From Tritrichomonas musculus (Eukaryota; Parabasalia; Tritrichomonadida; Tritrichomonadidae): DNA of 64,000 nt. Within the stretch, counting starts at the first letter, position 1. Each line of letters starts with the position of its first letter. A program made the translations under genes and the position numbers. This document shows, in pieces, positions 50,498 to 60,040 of this stretch. Location: positions 9,548,001 through 9,612,000 of the forward strand of contig JAPFFF010000002.1 in the NCBI GenBank assembly GCA_039105265.1, given 5' to 3'. The notes beneath the pieces were generated by a model, which worked only from the letters and a program-made list of their open reading frames with translations, ran no database searches and was not told the origin of the DNA.

Positions 50498-50827
50498 AAT
50501 CGCACAATTTTAATAAAAGCAAAACAGCTGATGCATTAAGTATTTCGTTAAATTGCGTCAAAGCAGTAGCTAAATAGATTGATGAAGGGAGACCAGAAAA
50601 AACACAACCTTGCCGACCACAAATATTAACAAATGAAATCAAGTATTTCATATGCGTTAAAGCAATAATGTTTCCTGAAATCCCTGGAGCTGAAATGGCA
50701 AATGTTTCCTGAACACAAATTTTATTCTTTATATGGAATAATCTAAGTTTAGCAACAAACAATTCTTTGATTGATTCTTTTCCAAAGAAATTGAAACAAT
50801 GCCTCGAAGTGCAAGGCAATCAAGTAT
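50498..50827 (+). pseudogene. Possible transposase DNA-binding relic
   Basis: The + strand reads TADALSISLNCVKAVAK, then IDEGRPEKTQPCRPQILTNE, which is the helix-turn-helix and GRP linker found in Tc1/mariner-type and related transposases, and continues as coding-like sequence to 50827 with two in-frame stops (near 50573 and 50714). The antisense strand is open for 113 codons but makes no recognisable protein. No terminal repeats are seen. It is old and broken. Confidence 0.4.
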
Positions 50828-51075
50828 GATTTTAATTTTAATTTTTAATAAAAAATCAACTTTTTCAATTGCCGAAAAAATATTGATAAGAAATTTAACT
50901 TTTTAAATTAAAAATTTTAAAAATAAAATAACTTTTGTTAACGACGATTAACTATTGAATTCATTTCTTATCAATATTTTTTAGGAACACTATATTTAGT
51001 TAATTCAATTTTCTGAAATGAAAATTTTTCATTTAAAATTGAATAAAAACAATATACTTTAGTCCAAAATAAAAA

Positions 51076-52518
51076 ATGATAGAAAACCAAAATAAAAAAG
51101 AATGGATTCCATTAAATAAGCGAGATCATTTGTCATTTTTACATATATGTGGCATTGCAGCTGGAACCTTAGTTGCCAATTTATTATGGAAAATAATATT
51201 TACCTTATTTGAACCAATCTCAGAGAAAGTTTCCATCAAGCAATGGATACGCACGCTATTACTATTTTACGGTTCTTTAGCTGGATTTGTCATAAATCCA
51301 ATTTTAGGTGTATATTCAGATACATTAATGTTTCGATATGGCCGACGTCGAATATTCATGCTTGGTGGTTCATTTATCTTAATATTGGGACTTTTACTTA
51401 TGATATACTGCCAAGATCTTGGTCAATGGTTCAAACCTAGCCAAGAAAAGGGCAAAAATGACGCCGAAAAGGGAATATTTATTGTGGCACTTTTGATCGT
51501 CTTTACAGCTGGCAACATTATTCAAAACCCAGCGCGCACCCTATGCTCAGATGTAACGCCACCTAAACAGCAAGTTCTCATGGCAAACATCTGCGAGATC
51601 TACGCCGGCGTTGGCGGCATTCTTACGAATCTTGTCGGCGGTCTCAAACTTTATCAATACGTTCACATTGATCAAGAATCGTTCATTCTTATCATCTGTC
51701 TTTCACTCTCGGCGGTTTGCATGGTTGTTGCGATAATTGTTACACCGGAAGAACCATTGCACGAGAAACCGCCAACCGTCAATCCATTCAAACAAATTTG
51801 GACAGCAATAAAAAAAATGCCAAAACCGTTTTTGCGCGTCCTCGTTCCGTTCACATTCGGTAACATTGCGAATTACCAGTTCGGCTTCCAGTTCTCTCAT
51901 TTCATGGGCCACGACATCTTCAAAGGAGAGAACAACTCGGGCGCAACCGAGGACCAGAAGAACAAGTATCAGGACGGCATTTCTTGGGCGATGATGTGTT
52001 ATGTTGTTTACTACACTTTTCAGTTCATTTACGGCTTCGTCAGCACGTGGGTAATTAAGACTATGGGAATGAGAGTGGTGACCTTCTTCAGCCTGCTCCT
52101 CTTGGCTCTCGGATTCTTCTCTTTCTTCTTCGTCTCAAATAAGTACGCTTACCTCGGCATCGTCGTTCCTCTCGGCCTGGGAAATCTCGTTTATAACGCT
52201 GTCGCTTACGCTATCGTCTCGCTGGTGATTCCAACAGAGGACTTGGCTGCTAATTTCGGCGTGCTGATTTGCTTCGGAGTGTTCGGTCAGCAGGTGTCTA
52301 ATTTCGGTATTGGTTCGGGACTCGGCGCAATTTGGCCTGATAATTCACGTATGATGATCGGCTTGTCCTCAATTTTTGCTTTCATTGGTGCAATCTCTGC
52401 TTTCTTCATGATTAACCCAAGAGAGGACGAGGCTAAAGATTATCAAGCTATCAAGGATAAAAATGATAATAATCATAATATGGAATCTAATTTGTTGCCC
52501 AACTCAAATTATGCATAA
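51076..52518 (+). CDS. Major facilitator transporter, SLC45/sucrose-transporter-like
   Basis: 480 residues with about twelve membrane helices in two halves and a charged loop between helices 6 and 7 (PFKQIWTAIKKMPKPFLRVL). The loop after helix 2 carries the MFS signature GVYSDTLMFRYGRRR, whose RxGRRR form is typical of the SLC45/GPH sugar-H+ symporter group. A likely role is uptake of a disaccharide or hexose across the plasma or lysosomal membrane. Codons from ~51.5 to 52.3 kb are GC-richer than at either end of the same gene, suggesting selection for expression or gene conversion with another copy. The C-terminal tail is short, acidic and Asn-rich. The exact substrate cannot be read from sequence. 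Confidence 0.92.
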   Translation: MIENQNKKEWIPLNKRDHLSFLHICGIAAGTLVANLLWKIIFTLFEPISEKVSIKQWIRTLLLFYGSLAGFVINPILGVYSDTLMFRYGRRRIFMLGGSFILILGLLLMIYCQDLGQWFKPSQEKGKNDAEKGIFIVALLIVFTAGNIIQNPARTLCSDVTPPKQQVLMANICEIYAGVGGILTNLVGGLKLYQYVHIDQESFILIICLSLSAVCMVVAIIVTPEEPLHEKPPTVNPFKQIWTAIKKMPKPFLRVLVPFTFGNIANYQFGFQFSHFMGHDIFKGENNSGATEDQKNKYQDGISWAMMCYVVYYTFQFIYGFVSTWVIKTMGMRVVTFFSLLLLALGFFSFFFVSNKYAYLGIVVPLGLGNLVYNAVAYAIVSLVIPTEDLAANFGVLICFGVFGQQVSNFGIGSGLGAIWPDNSRMMIGLSSIFAFIGAISAFFMINPREDEAKDYQAIKDKNDNNHNMESNLLPNSNYA

Positions 52519-52886
52519 TGATATTTATTATTATTTTATTACAAAATATAATTATAATAAATTAGTTCATAATACATAAATTCTAATTAATTAATAAAAA
52601 CTTTAATTTATATATATAAAATATTTGGTACATTTTAATATTTCATATTAGAAAATGCTGATTAAAAAAAAATATTAATAAAATATAATATAATGTTATT
52701 GTCTAATGAAACCAGATAAAAAATTCAAAATGAGCTGATAAACTTTAAAAAAAAAAAAAATTTATAACAAAAATGAAACATATTTGATCATGGTTCACTT
52801 TTTTCTTTTTTCTATTAAAAAAATTAAAAAAAAAAAAGTCATAATAAACTGAAGTAAGCATGCAAACGTTATTTTATTGAATAAAG
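52519..52886. other. Spacer between converging genes
   Basis: AT-rich with poly-A and poly-T runs; no feature seen. Confidence 0.5.
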
Positions 52887-53969
52887 TTATGGGAAAGTTG
52901 CTTTAAAAGCTTTGAAATTCGTTGATTTTTCTCCAGGAATCGCAAAAACAACTTTTTTGAAGTGCTTCTCTAATTTTTCAGTGACGAGAATTCTGTGGAA
53001 AATTTCGCTGACGTCTTTTGGATCATTACCGAACACGCCGCATCCAAAAGAGCCCAACACGAGCGCCTCATTACCTTTGTCGATAGCGCACAGGACAATT
53101 TTCTTGCATCTATGATACAGCAAATCATTCAATTTTCTCAATTCAGTTTGACTCAGATGGGAGCCTTTCTGTTGCTCAATCTTTGCCCTAAAAGGTGCTG
53201 CAGATGTTATGACGTTAACGAAGAACTGATCCCTCTTAGCTAAAATGTTCTCATCTCTGTCGTTTCTGAAGACATGCACGCGCTTTGAATATATCATGAA
53301 GTCTTGGTAATAGTTGTCATCTTTCTGACGATACATTGGACTGTTGCTCTCTTTCAAACTGTAATACAAAGAAGACTGCCTTGAAAGTGACTCTTCCTGT
53401 GCATTGCGACCGTTTAAAAAACCGCCGCCAGGTTTTGTGGCTGAGGCAAAATTGAGAACACATGTTTCTGTGAGTCTTTCTCTTTGTATTAAATGTTTGG
53501 CGACACCAAATGATGTGTAAGGAAGTACTACAATTTGGCACTTGTGCTGGTTCTTGGGTTTGGGTATGAAGTTATCGTAATGATTTGGATAAATGGTTTC
53601 GCCAATGCTGGCTTTGTAGTTTAAATTTGTATCTTTTTTGTTTACATCAATCATTTTCATAGTTTCTTGGGCGATTTTTTTTCGCCCTTCTTCTGTATGC
53701 ACGTCAGGTGGCGTAGGATTATAATTTGAAGGTTTGGAAGCAATTACAGGCTTAGGCGGATTTCGAACAGATTCTGACCTTCCTTTGTTAATTGGTTTAT
53801 GATGCGTTTTTTGAGGTTGTTGTTTTGGATTTTTCCTAGGTGGATTATTAGGTTTATTATGGGAAATTTCTAGAAATTCGTATTCGCACACTAGAGATTG
53901 TAATGTATTATGGCTTTGTACAAATTGAGATTGTTTTTTGACACTATGACTTCTTTTTCCTTTTCTCAT
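52887..53969 (-). CDS. Microbial-type poly(ADP-ribose) glycohydrolase (macrodomain fold)
   Basis: 360 residues starting at MRKGKRSHSVKK; five codons further upstream lack an ATG. The first ~100 residues are basic and Pro-rich (NPPRKNPKQQPQKTHHKP), probably disordered and possibly nuclear-targeting. The rest matches the TIGR02452/DUF2263 family: an N-terminal helical part (EGRKKIAQETMKMID), the strand VLNFASATKPGGGF followed by LNGRNAQEESLSRQSSLY, where GGG...QEE is the PARG catalytic signature with adjacent Glu residues, and a macrodomain end (VLGSFGCGVFGNDP, VVFAIPG). It should cleave ribose-ribose bonds in poly(ADP-ribose) and reverse PARylation. Upstream Asp/Lys positions fit the fold. Family members are common in bacteria, fungi and protists. 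Confidence 0.92.
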   Translation of the reverse strand: MRKGKRSHSVKKQSQFVQSHNTLQSLVCEYEFLEISHNKPNNPPRKNPKQQPQKTHHKPINKGRSESVRNPPKPVIASKPSNYNPTPPDVHTEEGRKKIAQETMKMIDVNKKDTNLNYKASIGETIYPNHYDNFIPKPKNQHKCQIVVLPYTSFGVAKHLIQRERLTETCVLNFASATKPGGGFLNGRNAQEESLSRQSSLYYSLKESNSPMYRQKDDNYYQDFMIYSKRVHVFRNDRDENILAKRDQFFVNVITSAAPFRAKIEQQKGSHLSQTELRKLNDLLYHRCKKIVLCAIDKGNEALVLGSFGCGVFGNDPKDVSEIFHRILVTEKLEKHFKKVVFAIPGEKSTNFKAFKATFP

Positions 53970-54392
53970 TAAAATTTTAATCAACCAAATATGAATTCAA
54001 AAAATGAAATTGAATAATTTATGTTTATAAAAAATTCAAACTAAAATATCTTTTTATATCTTTGATTTATAGCTATCACTGATTATTAATTTTCTATAAT
54101 TAAAATAAATAAAAAAGTTTAAATTAACCATTTAATTAATGAATGAGTTTGAAAATCAGTCATAGCTATAAATTTAAGACGATATCAATGAATAATTCTT
54201 CCTTTTCCAAAATATCCTGGATCCCTCTATCAAGCTCTTGTATGCTTATTTTTGAAATACTGATAATATCTTGCATTTTTGGGAAATCGTATTTTTCTAC
54301 TCCACTTTTTGAAAACTTTTAAACTTTTTGAATACTTTATTATACATTTTTTATTCAATTTTTGCTAAATAATGCATTAATATTTAGTTCAA
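53970..54392. other. Spacer with an inverted repeat and a coding relic
   Basis: A nearly perfect 18-bp inverted repeat (TATAGCTATCACTGATT near 54067-54083, complement near 54155-54172) lies before the relic described separately. Confidence 0.5.
54166..54320 (-). pseudogene. Short coding relic
   Basis: In reverse, about 48 codons read EKYDFPKMQDIISISKISIQ and continue ELDRGIQDILEKEELFIDIV before a stop. The composition is protein-like, unlike the flanks. The family is not recognised; it resembles helical segments of trichomonad repeat proteins. Confidence 0.3.
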
Positions 54393-54480
54393 ATGGCTTC
54401 CCGATTCATCCAGCAATTCAAGGAACCTGATTCGGCTTCGCGCAGCCCCGTGGTGATCAATGGTGCGTATATTCCTGAAA
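54393..54480 (+). pseudogene. 5' fragment of an unknown gene
   Basis: Starts at an ATG and reads MASRFIQQFKEPDSASRSPV before ending in VINGAYIP. The first ~75 bases use GC-rich codons (TCGGCTTCGCGCAGCCCCGT) like the highly expressed genes of the window, then composition falls abruptly to spacer-like A/T. Either an insertion split the gene here or this is a first exon. The junction GGTGCGTAT contains GTGCGT, one base off the trichomonad 5' splice consensus GTAYGT, but no ACTAACACACAG-like 3' site was found downstream. Confidence 0.4.
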
Positions 54481-54691
54481 AATTATGTAAAAATAAAAAA
54501 AAATTATTTCAAAAAAAGCAAATAGTTAAAATTTTAAGGAAAAATTTAAATTTACGATTTTTTTGGTTAATTTTCTTAACAGAGTAAGTTAAATTTCACC
54601 TTAAGATGGTGGTTTTTTACTTTCCATGAGTAGCTATTCACAAAAAAAATGAGAGTTTTTAATTCAAATTTTCTATGAGTCTTCAGAAAGT

Positions 54692-54962
54692 AGGACGATA
54701 AGTAGGGACAAATTATTTTTTTTAAAATACCATATCTTTCAATTTTGAGAAGATGAAAAAAAAAAAAGAATATAAAAAAGTTTTTTATTCAGGAAAAATA
54801 CCTTTTAAATAGCTTTGGGAGCCTTTGAGGGCTAAGCCCAATTGGTTAAGGTAATAGCGGGAGCCTCGACCTGAAATGAATGAAGGTATTCATGCCTTAA
54901 TAACTTAAAAAAAAATATTTAGCTTTATTCAAATTTGAGAGGACGATAAGAAGGGACAAATT
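54692..54962. repeat. Two copies of a 23-bp motif around a GC-rich structured block
   Basis: AGGACGATAAGTAGGGACAA(ATT) at 54692-54714 recurs with one change at 54940-54962. Between them, 54820-54900 is much GC-richer than its surroundings and holds two copies of GGGAGCCTTTGA/GGGAGCCTCGA, a GGGCTAAGCCC mini-hairpin, a D-arm-like AAGCCCAATTGGTTAAGG and a 6-bp hairpin ATGAATGAAGGTATTCAT. It looks RNA-like but does not fold as a tRNA. Confidence 0.55.
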
Positions 54963-55602
54963 AAAAAACTTAGTTTATTACATTTCCGTTAAAATATATA
55001 AATTTATAATTATTTAAAAAGTATAAAATGAAATATATACTTTAAAAAATTATTTGATATCATTATAAATAATCATCACATAAAGATAAAAAAAAAAAAC
55101 ATTTTTGTTCAGAAGTGCGAGAACTAAAATAACGTATTTTTTGTTTTAAAAAAGGATTGATTTTTCAAAAAATAATTCGTTAGCCTTATGATTTTTTTAA
55201 TAAAATAAAGTATATAATTGATTATGTATATTACATATCAGTATCAAACTATTTGAAAGTTCATACGTCGAAATTTAAATTTTACATATTTTCAAGAATA
55301 TGATTGAAGTTGAACCAATATTGATTATTTATTCATTTCATCATATTCTAAATAATATTATTGATATAATTTCTAATTAATATATATATAATATTATAAT
55401 ATAAATGAGATAAATTTATTTTAACAAAAAAATTATAGAAAACATAAATATCTAGCTATAATATTAATTTTATGGGGATAATAATTTTATATTAGAATTA
55501 AATTATATTGTATGATATTATATTATGATTATTTATAAATCCGCTCGACGGGCGTAGTTTTATTTTTATATTCACAAAAAGTTATAAAAGAATTGAGTAG
55601 AA

Positions 55603-55672
55603 ATGTTCGTTAGGCTTAAATCCCCTCAAAATTCAATGCAATGTTCGTTAGGCTTAAATCCCCTCAAAATTC
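55603..55672. repeat. Tandem duplication, 38-bp period
   Basis: ATGTTCGTTAGGCTTAAATC begins at 55603 and again at 55641; 32 bases are identical and the second copy then diverges. Confidence 0.9.
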
Positions 55673-56693
55673 TGTACATATTCCGTTATATAATATTTTA
55701 TTAATATTTCTTAAATATCAGTAAATTAAAAATAAATAAAAAGTAATATATAATTTTTGGACGAAATTTATTTTAAAAAATATTTTTTTTTATCTTGAAA
55801 TAGCAAACAGAGGACAGATCTTATCTTCAATAATTTTATAAATCTACTTTCACACTTTATACGCTTAATACTTTCATTAAATTAAATAATAATATAATAA
55901 TAACAGGCTATTATAATGAATAAGACTAAAATAAATAATTATCAAGAATTTCAGATTATATCTATATAAACCATGCATTATTCGTTAAAGAAATAATTAT
56001 TAAACCAATTAAATATCAGTTATATGTCAAATGACAACAATAAAACATATTTTTGAGAATCTTTGTTTCATAATCGTAACTTTTAACCAAGGAAATAATT
56101 TAATTTATGAATTATCAAATAATATCATTGATATTAGTAATAATATATCATTTTATGCTATATTCTTTGTTTGTTTAAATTTCGAATATTGAAATCCTTT
56201 AATTGCTCAACGATTACAAAAGTTAAAAATGTGAATATTTAAATTATTTTATTTAAACAAATATAAAAATTACCTTAAAAAACAAATTATTTGGTGCTCT
56301 TTTTTTATTTTTTTAGAAATAAAAATTTGAATTGTTTATTTTCTCATATTCAATTTTAAAATCAATATACTATTACTTGTAGCGAACCAAATTAAACAAT
56401 TATACATTAATTATACATTATTTTACCTGTGTAAATAAATATCTAAATTTGAAATAAATTGGTTAACCAAAGGTAGTTCTCGCACCTCTTTTTGTTCTGA
56501 ATTTTTTTCTATAATTCAAAATGTTCATATTATTATTTTTTAAAAAACATTTTTTTAGTATCATTTATATATTTAGAATTTAATAGACATCAAAAATATT
56601 TAGTAAAATCTGAAAATTTACTTTATATAATTCTACACTGAAAAAACGTATTTTGATCGTCTACCAGCATATATATTTTGAATAAAAAAACAG

Positions 56694-57248
56694 ATGATAT
56701 CGACTTCATCTAGAAAGAGCATACCTACCAGTGATTTGGATTTTGAATTTTTAAAAGTTAAAGTAAGAGAACTATTGAATGATGCTATTGCTAGTGCTAT
56801 TCTTTTTGATGAAAAAATAATTAGAAACAGAGGCGAAAGTGAATTTGAAGAGATGCCCACCACTAGATTAAGAATAGGTTTAGAGGCTTTAGCTAGTGGA
56901 GATAGAGAAAGATTCGGAGAAATATACAGAGAATTTAGGAGCAATATCAAAGGAGGTAATCAAAGATATAGAGAAAATAATGCCCTTATGTTTGGTCCAC
57001 TTAAAGAAATAGATGAGGCTGTTGGTAATTTTGGAAGTCTCCTTAATGTTTTGCGTTATCCAGTTTTAACAACCGCCAAACCCAATAGAGAAGTAATGCT
57101 CCCAAAAAAAGATGGTACAGAGGATAAAACAGGTTATTTAGAAAATGAAGAGGAAGTACAAGAATTAATCAGACAATCAGTCTATGAAGTTGCAAGAGAA
57201 ATTATGATGGAAGGTTTAGGTAGGTCTTTAAATGGAGGTTCAAAGTAA
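56694..57248 (+). CDS. Unrecognised 184-residue protein
   Basis: An intact frame of highly charged, largely helical protein: KVKVRELLNDAIASAILFDE near the start, RLRIGLEALASGDRERFGEI in the middle, EEVQELIRQSVYEVAREIMM near the end, and a Gly/Ser tail. No signal peptide, membrane helix, zinc site or enzyme motif is visible, and I do not recognise the family. Protein-like composition inside ~85% AT DNA argues that it is real. A broken second copy starts only 14 bases after its stop. Both lie inside the inverted 15-bp motif pair at 56475 and 58260. A protein of a mobile or virus-like element is one possibility and a host gene of recent origin another. Confidence 0.7.
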   Translation: MISTSSRKSIPTSDLDFEFLKVKVRELLNDAIASAILFDEKIIRNRGESEFEEMPTTRLRIGLEALASGDRERFGEIYREFRSNIKGGNQRYRENNALMFGPLKEIDEAVGNFGSLLNVLRYPVLTTAKPNREVMLPKKDGTEDKTGYLENEEEVQELIRQSVYEVAREIMMEGLGRSLNGGSK

Positions 57249-57262
57249 CTTATTAATAAAAT

Positions 57263-57430
57263 ATGGAGTTTATTATGATTAAACTAGAAGATATTGATTA
57301 TTACTTTTTTGAAAAGAAAGTTAGGGAGTTGCTAAATGATGCAATTTCCGCAGCAGCTTAAGCTATAGATGAAATGAATAAAAATAAGGATAGAATATCC
57401 AGAGGACCTGTTAAAACTCTTTGCATTTGA
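57263..57430 (+). pseudogene. Broken tandem copy of the 184-residue gene
   Basis: Begins at an ATG and reads EDIDYYFFEKKVRELLNDAI, closely parallel to DLDFEFLKVKVRELLNDAIA of the preceding gene. The resemblance fades within about 60 codons and the rest is missing. It shows the gene was duplicated in tandem and that one copy decayed. Confidence 0.7.
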
Positions 57431-58521
57431 AATCATTAACAATTTTTAAAAATAAGAACTTTAAAGTTTCTACTATAGAATAGCATACCCTTTACTTTTT
57501 GAAAAAAAAGATATTTTTTATAAAAAAGACGTTAAAATCACTCAGCTGGTAGACCTCTTTGAAAATAATAATGTAATTATATGATATAATGATAATTTTT
57601 ACATGTTAATTAAAATTGAAAATCAAATTAATACTTTATTACAGGTCGCGACATTCATATTGCAACCTCGTGCCGAGCAAAATGCAACTTTTGATTTTTC
57701 TCTCAATTTTTTAAAAGAATTTGAATGCCTATTCAATCTTTTATTCAAAAAGTCAAACTTTTTGAGATTTTTTTTTTTTTTTTTGAAAAGTTGCATTTTG
57801 TTCGGCGCGAGGTCGCAACTTGAATGTCGCGACCTGTATGAACCTATTTTTGAATAAATTTTGAGTTAAAATTAAAGGTTATCAATTGATATCGGCCATT
57901 CATCCATCGGGTATTTATTGATAAAATAGTCATTGAATTTGTTAGAACGGCTAATTATTCTCAGAAAAATAAAAAACATGAATATTTTAAAAACTAGCGC
58001 ATAACCAAATTATTCATTGAAGACAATAAATAATTAATATAAAAATTATTTAAAATAAAAAATAACATGTAATTCTACAGGTGAATACCTCTTAAAATAT
58101 ACCAAAAAATTCATTGATTGTTTTTTATGATAATTGATATCGAAAATGATTGAGATAAAATTCAGATGAATAATATTATATTAAATATAAGGTGGAGAAC
58201 ATAGGAAACTCTCATAATCTTTTGAAATTAATATATAATAAAGTATATCATATTATAAGAGAGGTGCGAGAACTCTCTTTTTTAAAATTACAACAAAATT
58301 TTGAAATATAATATACATTTTAAAATGATAAATATCATATTTTAATTTTGTGATCTTTCTCTCCGTAGTTGCCAAAATATTTATTATTTAATTATTTTAT
58401 AGATTTGAATATATTAATATATAAACCATTCAATTTTTTAAAATATAAATAAAATATAAATATAATATTATTTATGCTATTTTTAGTTATTAAAAATTAA
58501 TTTTTTATTAATTAGGAGCTT
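57431..58521. other. AT-rich spacer containing a MITE
   Basis: Holds the 195-bp element described next and the third 15-bp motif at 58260. Otherwise nothing recognisable. The 84-codon frame at 57603 crosses the element and is not a gene. Confidence 0.5.
57642..57836. mobile_element. 195-bp Tc1/mariner-type MITE
   Basis: Two 51-bp arms (57642-57692 and 57786-57836) are inverted copies with a few mismatches. The outer ends are CAGGTCGCGACATTCA and its complement, and both are flanked by TA (57640-57641 and 57837-57838), the target duplication of the Tc1/mariner superfamily. The middle is poly-T-rich filler without coding capacity. Mobility would need a transposase supplied by another element. 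Confidence 0.85.
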
Positions 58522-58899
58522 TTAATTTTCCTTTATTATGGAAGTCCATCTTTTTAATAATCTGAGCCCAATTTTATCGTGAAAATTAAATTTTTCTTCA
58601 AATTCATCATCATCGAAGCCTTCTTTTTCCAAATTGTGATTAATTGTTGAATAGTTTTGTATAAAAAATAATAATGAATCTTCAGTTGGTAAAGAATCGG
58701 TTTCTTTTTGAGTCATTATGAAAAATAATATCTCTGATATTTCAGAGATAATTGTTTTTCTATTTTTTGAGTAATTAGGTTGCAAAAAATAACAATTAAA
58801 TCCTTTTATTAAAATCTTTTTTTCAGATTCAGTTGGAAGATATCTTGATTTTTTATAAAAATGATTTGAATAAGTTTGATTTTCATCTAACCTAAGCAT
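58522..58899 (-). pseudogene. Fragment resembling the middle of BTB/BACK-type proteins
   Basis: 126 codons from the first ATG (MLRLDENQTYSNHFYKKSRY), open further upstream in Lys-rich sequence without an ATG. LPTEDSLLFFIQNYSTINHN resembles LFDEDSLLLFILNLYEKDV of the BTB/F5-8C protein at 48092-49501. No BTB domain or C-terminal domain accompanies it, so it is probably a stranded internal piece. A short real protein cannot be excluded. Confidence 0.45.
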
Positions 58900-59052
58900 T
58901 ATTTTCAAATTTGCTATACCAGTAGAACGTTTTTTGTCTTTTTTTCTTTTCTAAGATGAAATTTGAAAGCTTTTTCATCATTATTTATTAAAATTTCTGA
59001 GAGTAAATTTCTGAGAAATCTGGCCAAATATTTTTTTCATAATCATATCTCA

Positions 59053-60040
59053 AAAATGGCTCTAAGGATAATAAAAAAAATTGTAGAATAGTGAGTAAAT
59101 TGTATATTTATTTAAATAAAACTGTTTCACCAAAATTCATAGGGCCATTTTTTAATTATTCATTGTTAAATGTTAAATCCATTTTATTCGACGAATTTTA
59201 AATAAAATCCAGATTTTGATTGAAAATTCTATTTATCTTTGCGATCTATTTGAGATAATATAACCAAATTCATGTTTTGTTAAAAAATAATCAAAATATG
59301 CTAATAATAATTTTTTCATCAATTTCCTTTTCATACAATAATAAATATATATTCATATATATTTCAATGCAATATTTAGTTTTTGTAAATTTTATTAAGT
59401 TTTCTTAAATAGAAATGCTTATTTTCTTAACTTTTTTGTCCATTTTTTAAATTGAGAGGAATAAATCCTAATTCTCAGAATTTAATAAAATCAATCAAAA
59501 CATATATTTAATAAAGCTTTATCAATTAATTGAATTGATAGTCAAATATTAAAAACATCTTTGGCCATAAATAAATAGCATTTGTATCTTAAAAATGGCT
59601 CTAACGTTTCGTATATAAAAATGTTTATAAGCATAAAATATTACATTTAATATAATAGATAAGTTTTATTGAGAATGATAGGGCCATTTTTCACAAGGGA
59701 ACTTCAAAAATAAAAAAGCTTTTTATTTGCCAAATTTAGATTTAAATGAGGAATTTCAAGCTTAATAAGAAATATACTGTTGATATAAACCGAAATAATG
59801 CATTACATTCCCAATTTATATAAAATTTAATAAAGATATGTTGATTTTAATATTTCGACTGACTCATCCAAAACTCAACGAAAATGATTTTTTTGCATAA
59901 TATATCATGTATCAAATAATATGTAAAATTACTATATGTTCTTTTCAACTTGAAATATCAAATATCTATACTTTTTTATTAAATTTTGAAAATTGAATGC
60001 AATTGAGAGGAATAAATCCTACTTCTCTGAATTTGATTTA
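59053..60040. repeat. Diverged direct duplication of a ~540-bp module
   Basis: Three marks recur in the same order and spacing: AAAATGGCTCTAA (59053; 59591), ATAGGGCCATTTTT (59140; 59679) and TTGAGAGGAATAAATCCTA (59452; 60003). Intervals are 87 and 312 bases in the first copy, 88 and 324 in the second. Sequence between the marks is hardly alike. Within each copy the first two marks are partial reverse complements of each other (ATGGCTCTA against TAGGGCCAT), so each module could form a hairpin. Confidence 0.6.

Larger units (their letters stand above)
49502..51075. other. 1.6-kb interval with coding relics
   Basis: Holds the BTB-like relic and the helix-turn-helix relic listed separately, and promoter sequence of the transporter at its right end. 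The rest is AT-rich without recognisable content. Confidence 0.5.
54590..56693. other. Very AT-rich 2.1-kb interval with short repeats
   Basis: Contains the duplicated 23-bp motif and structured block near 54.7-54.96 kb, the first two alternating 15-bp motifs and a 38-bp tandem duplication, all listed separately. No reading frame worth calling. Confidence 0.5.

Noticed and set aside
50478-50819. 113-codon protein on the - strand
   Set aside because: The + strand reads as a transposase-like relic; the - strand protein has no recognisable pattern.
54810-54900. tRNA gene suggested by AAGCCCAATTGGTTAAGG
   Set aside because: The D-arm-like part is present but no acceptor stem, anticodon arm or properly spaced T-arm can be formed; kept only as a structured block.
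57603-57857. 84-codon hypothetical gene
   Set aside because: Crosses the MITE; its apparent sequence complexity comes from the inverted arms.
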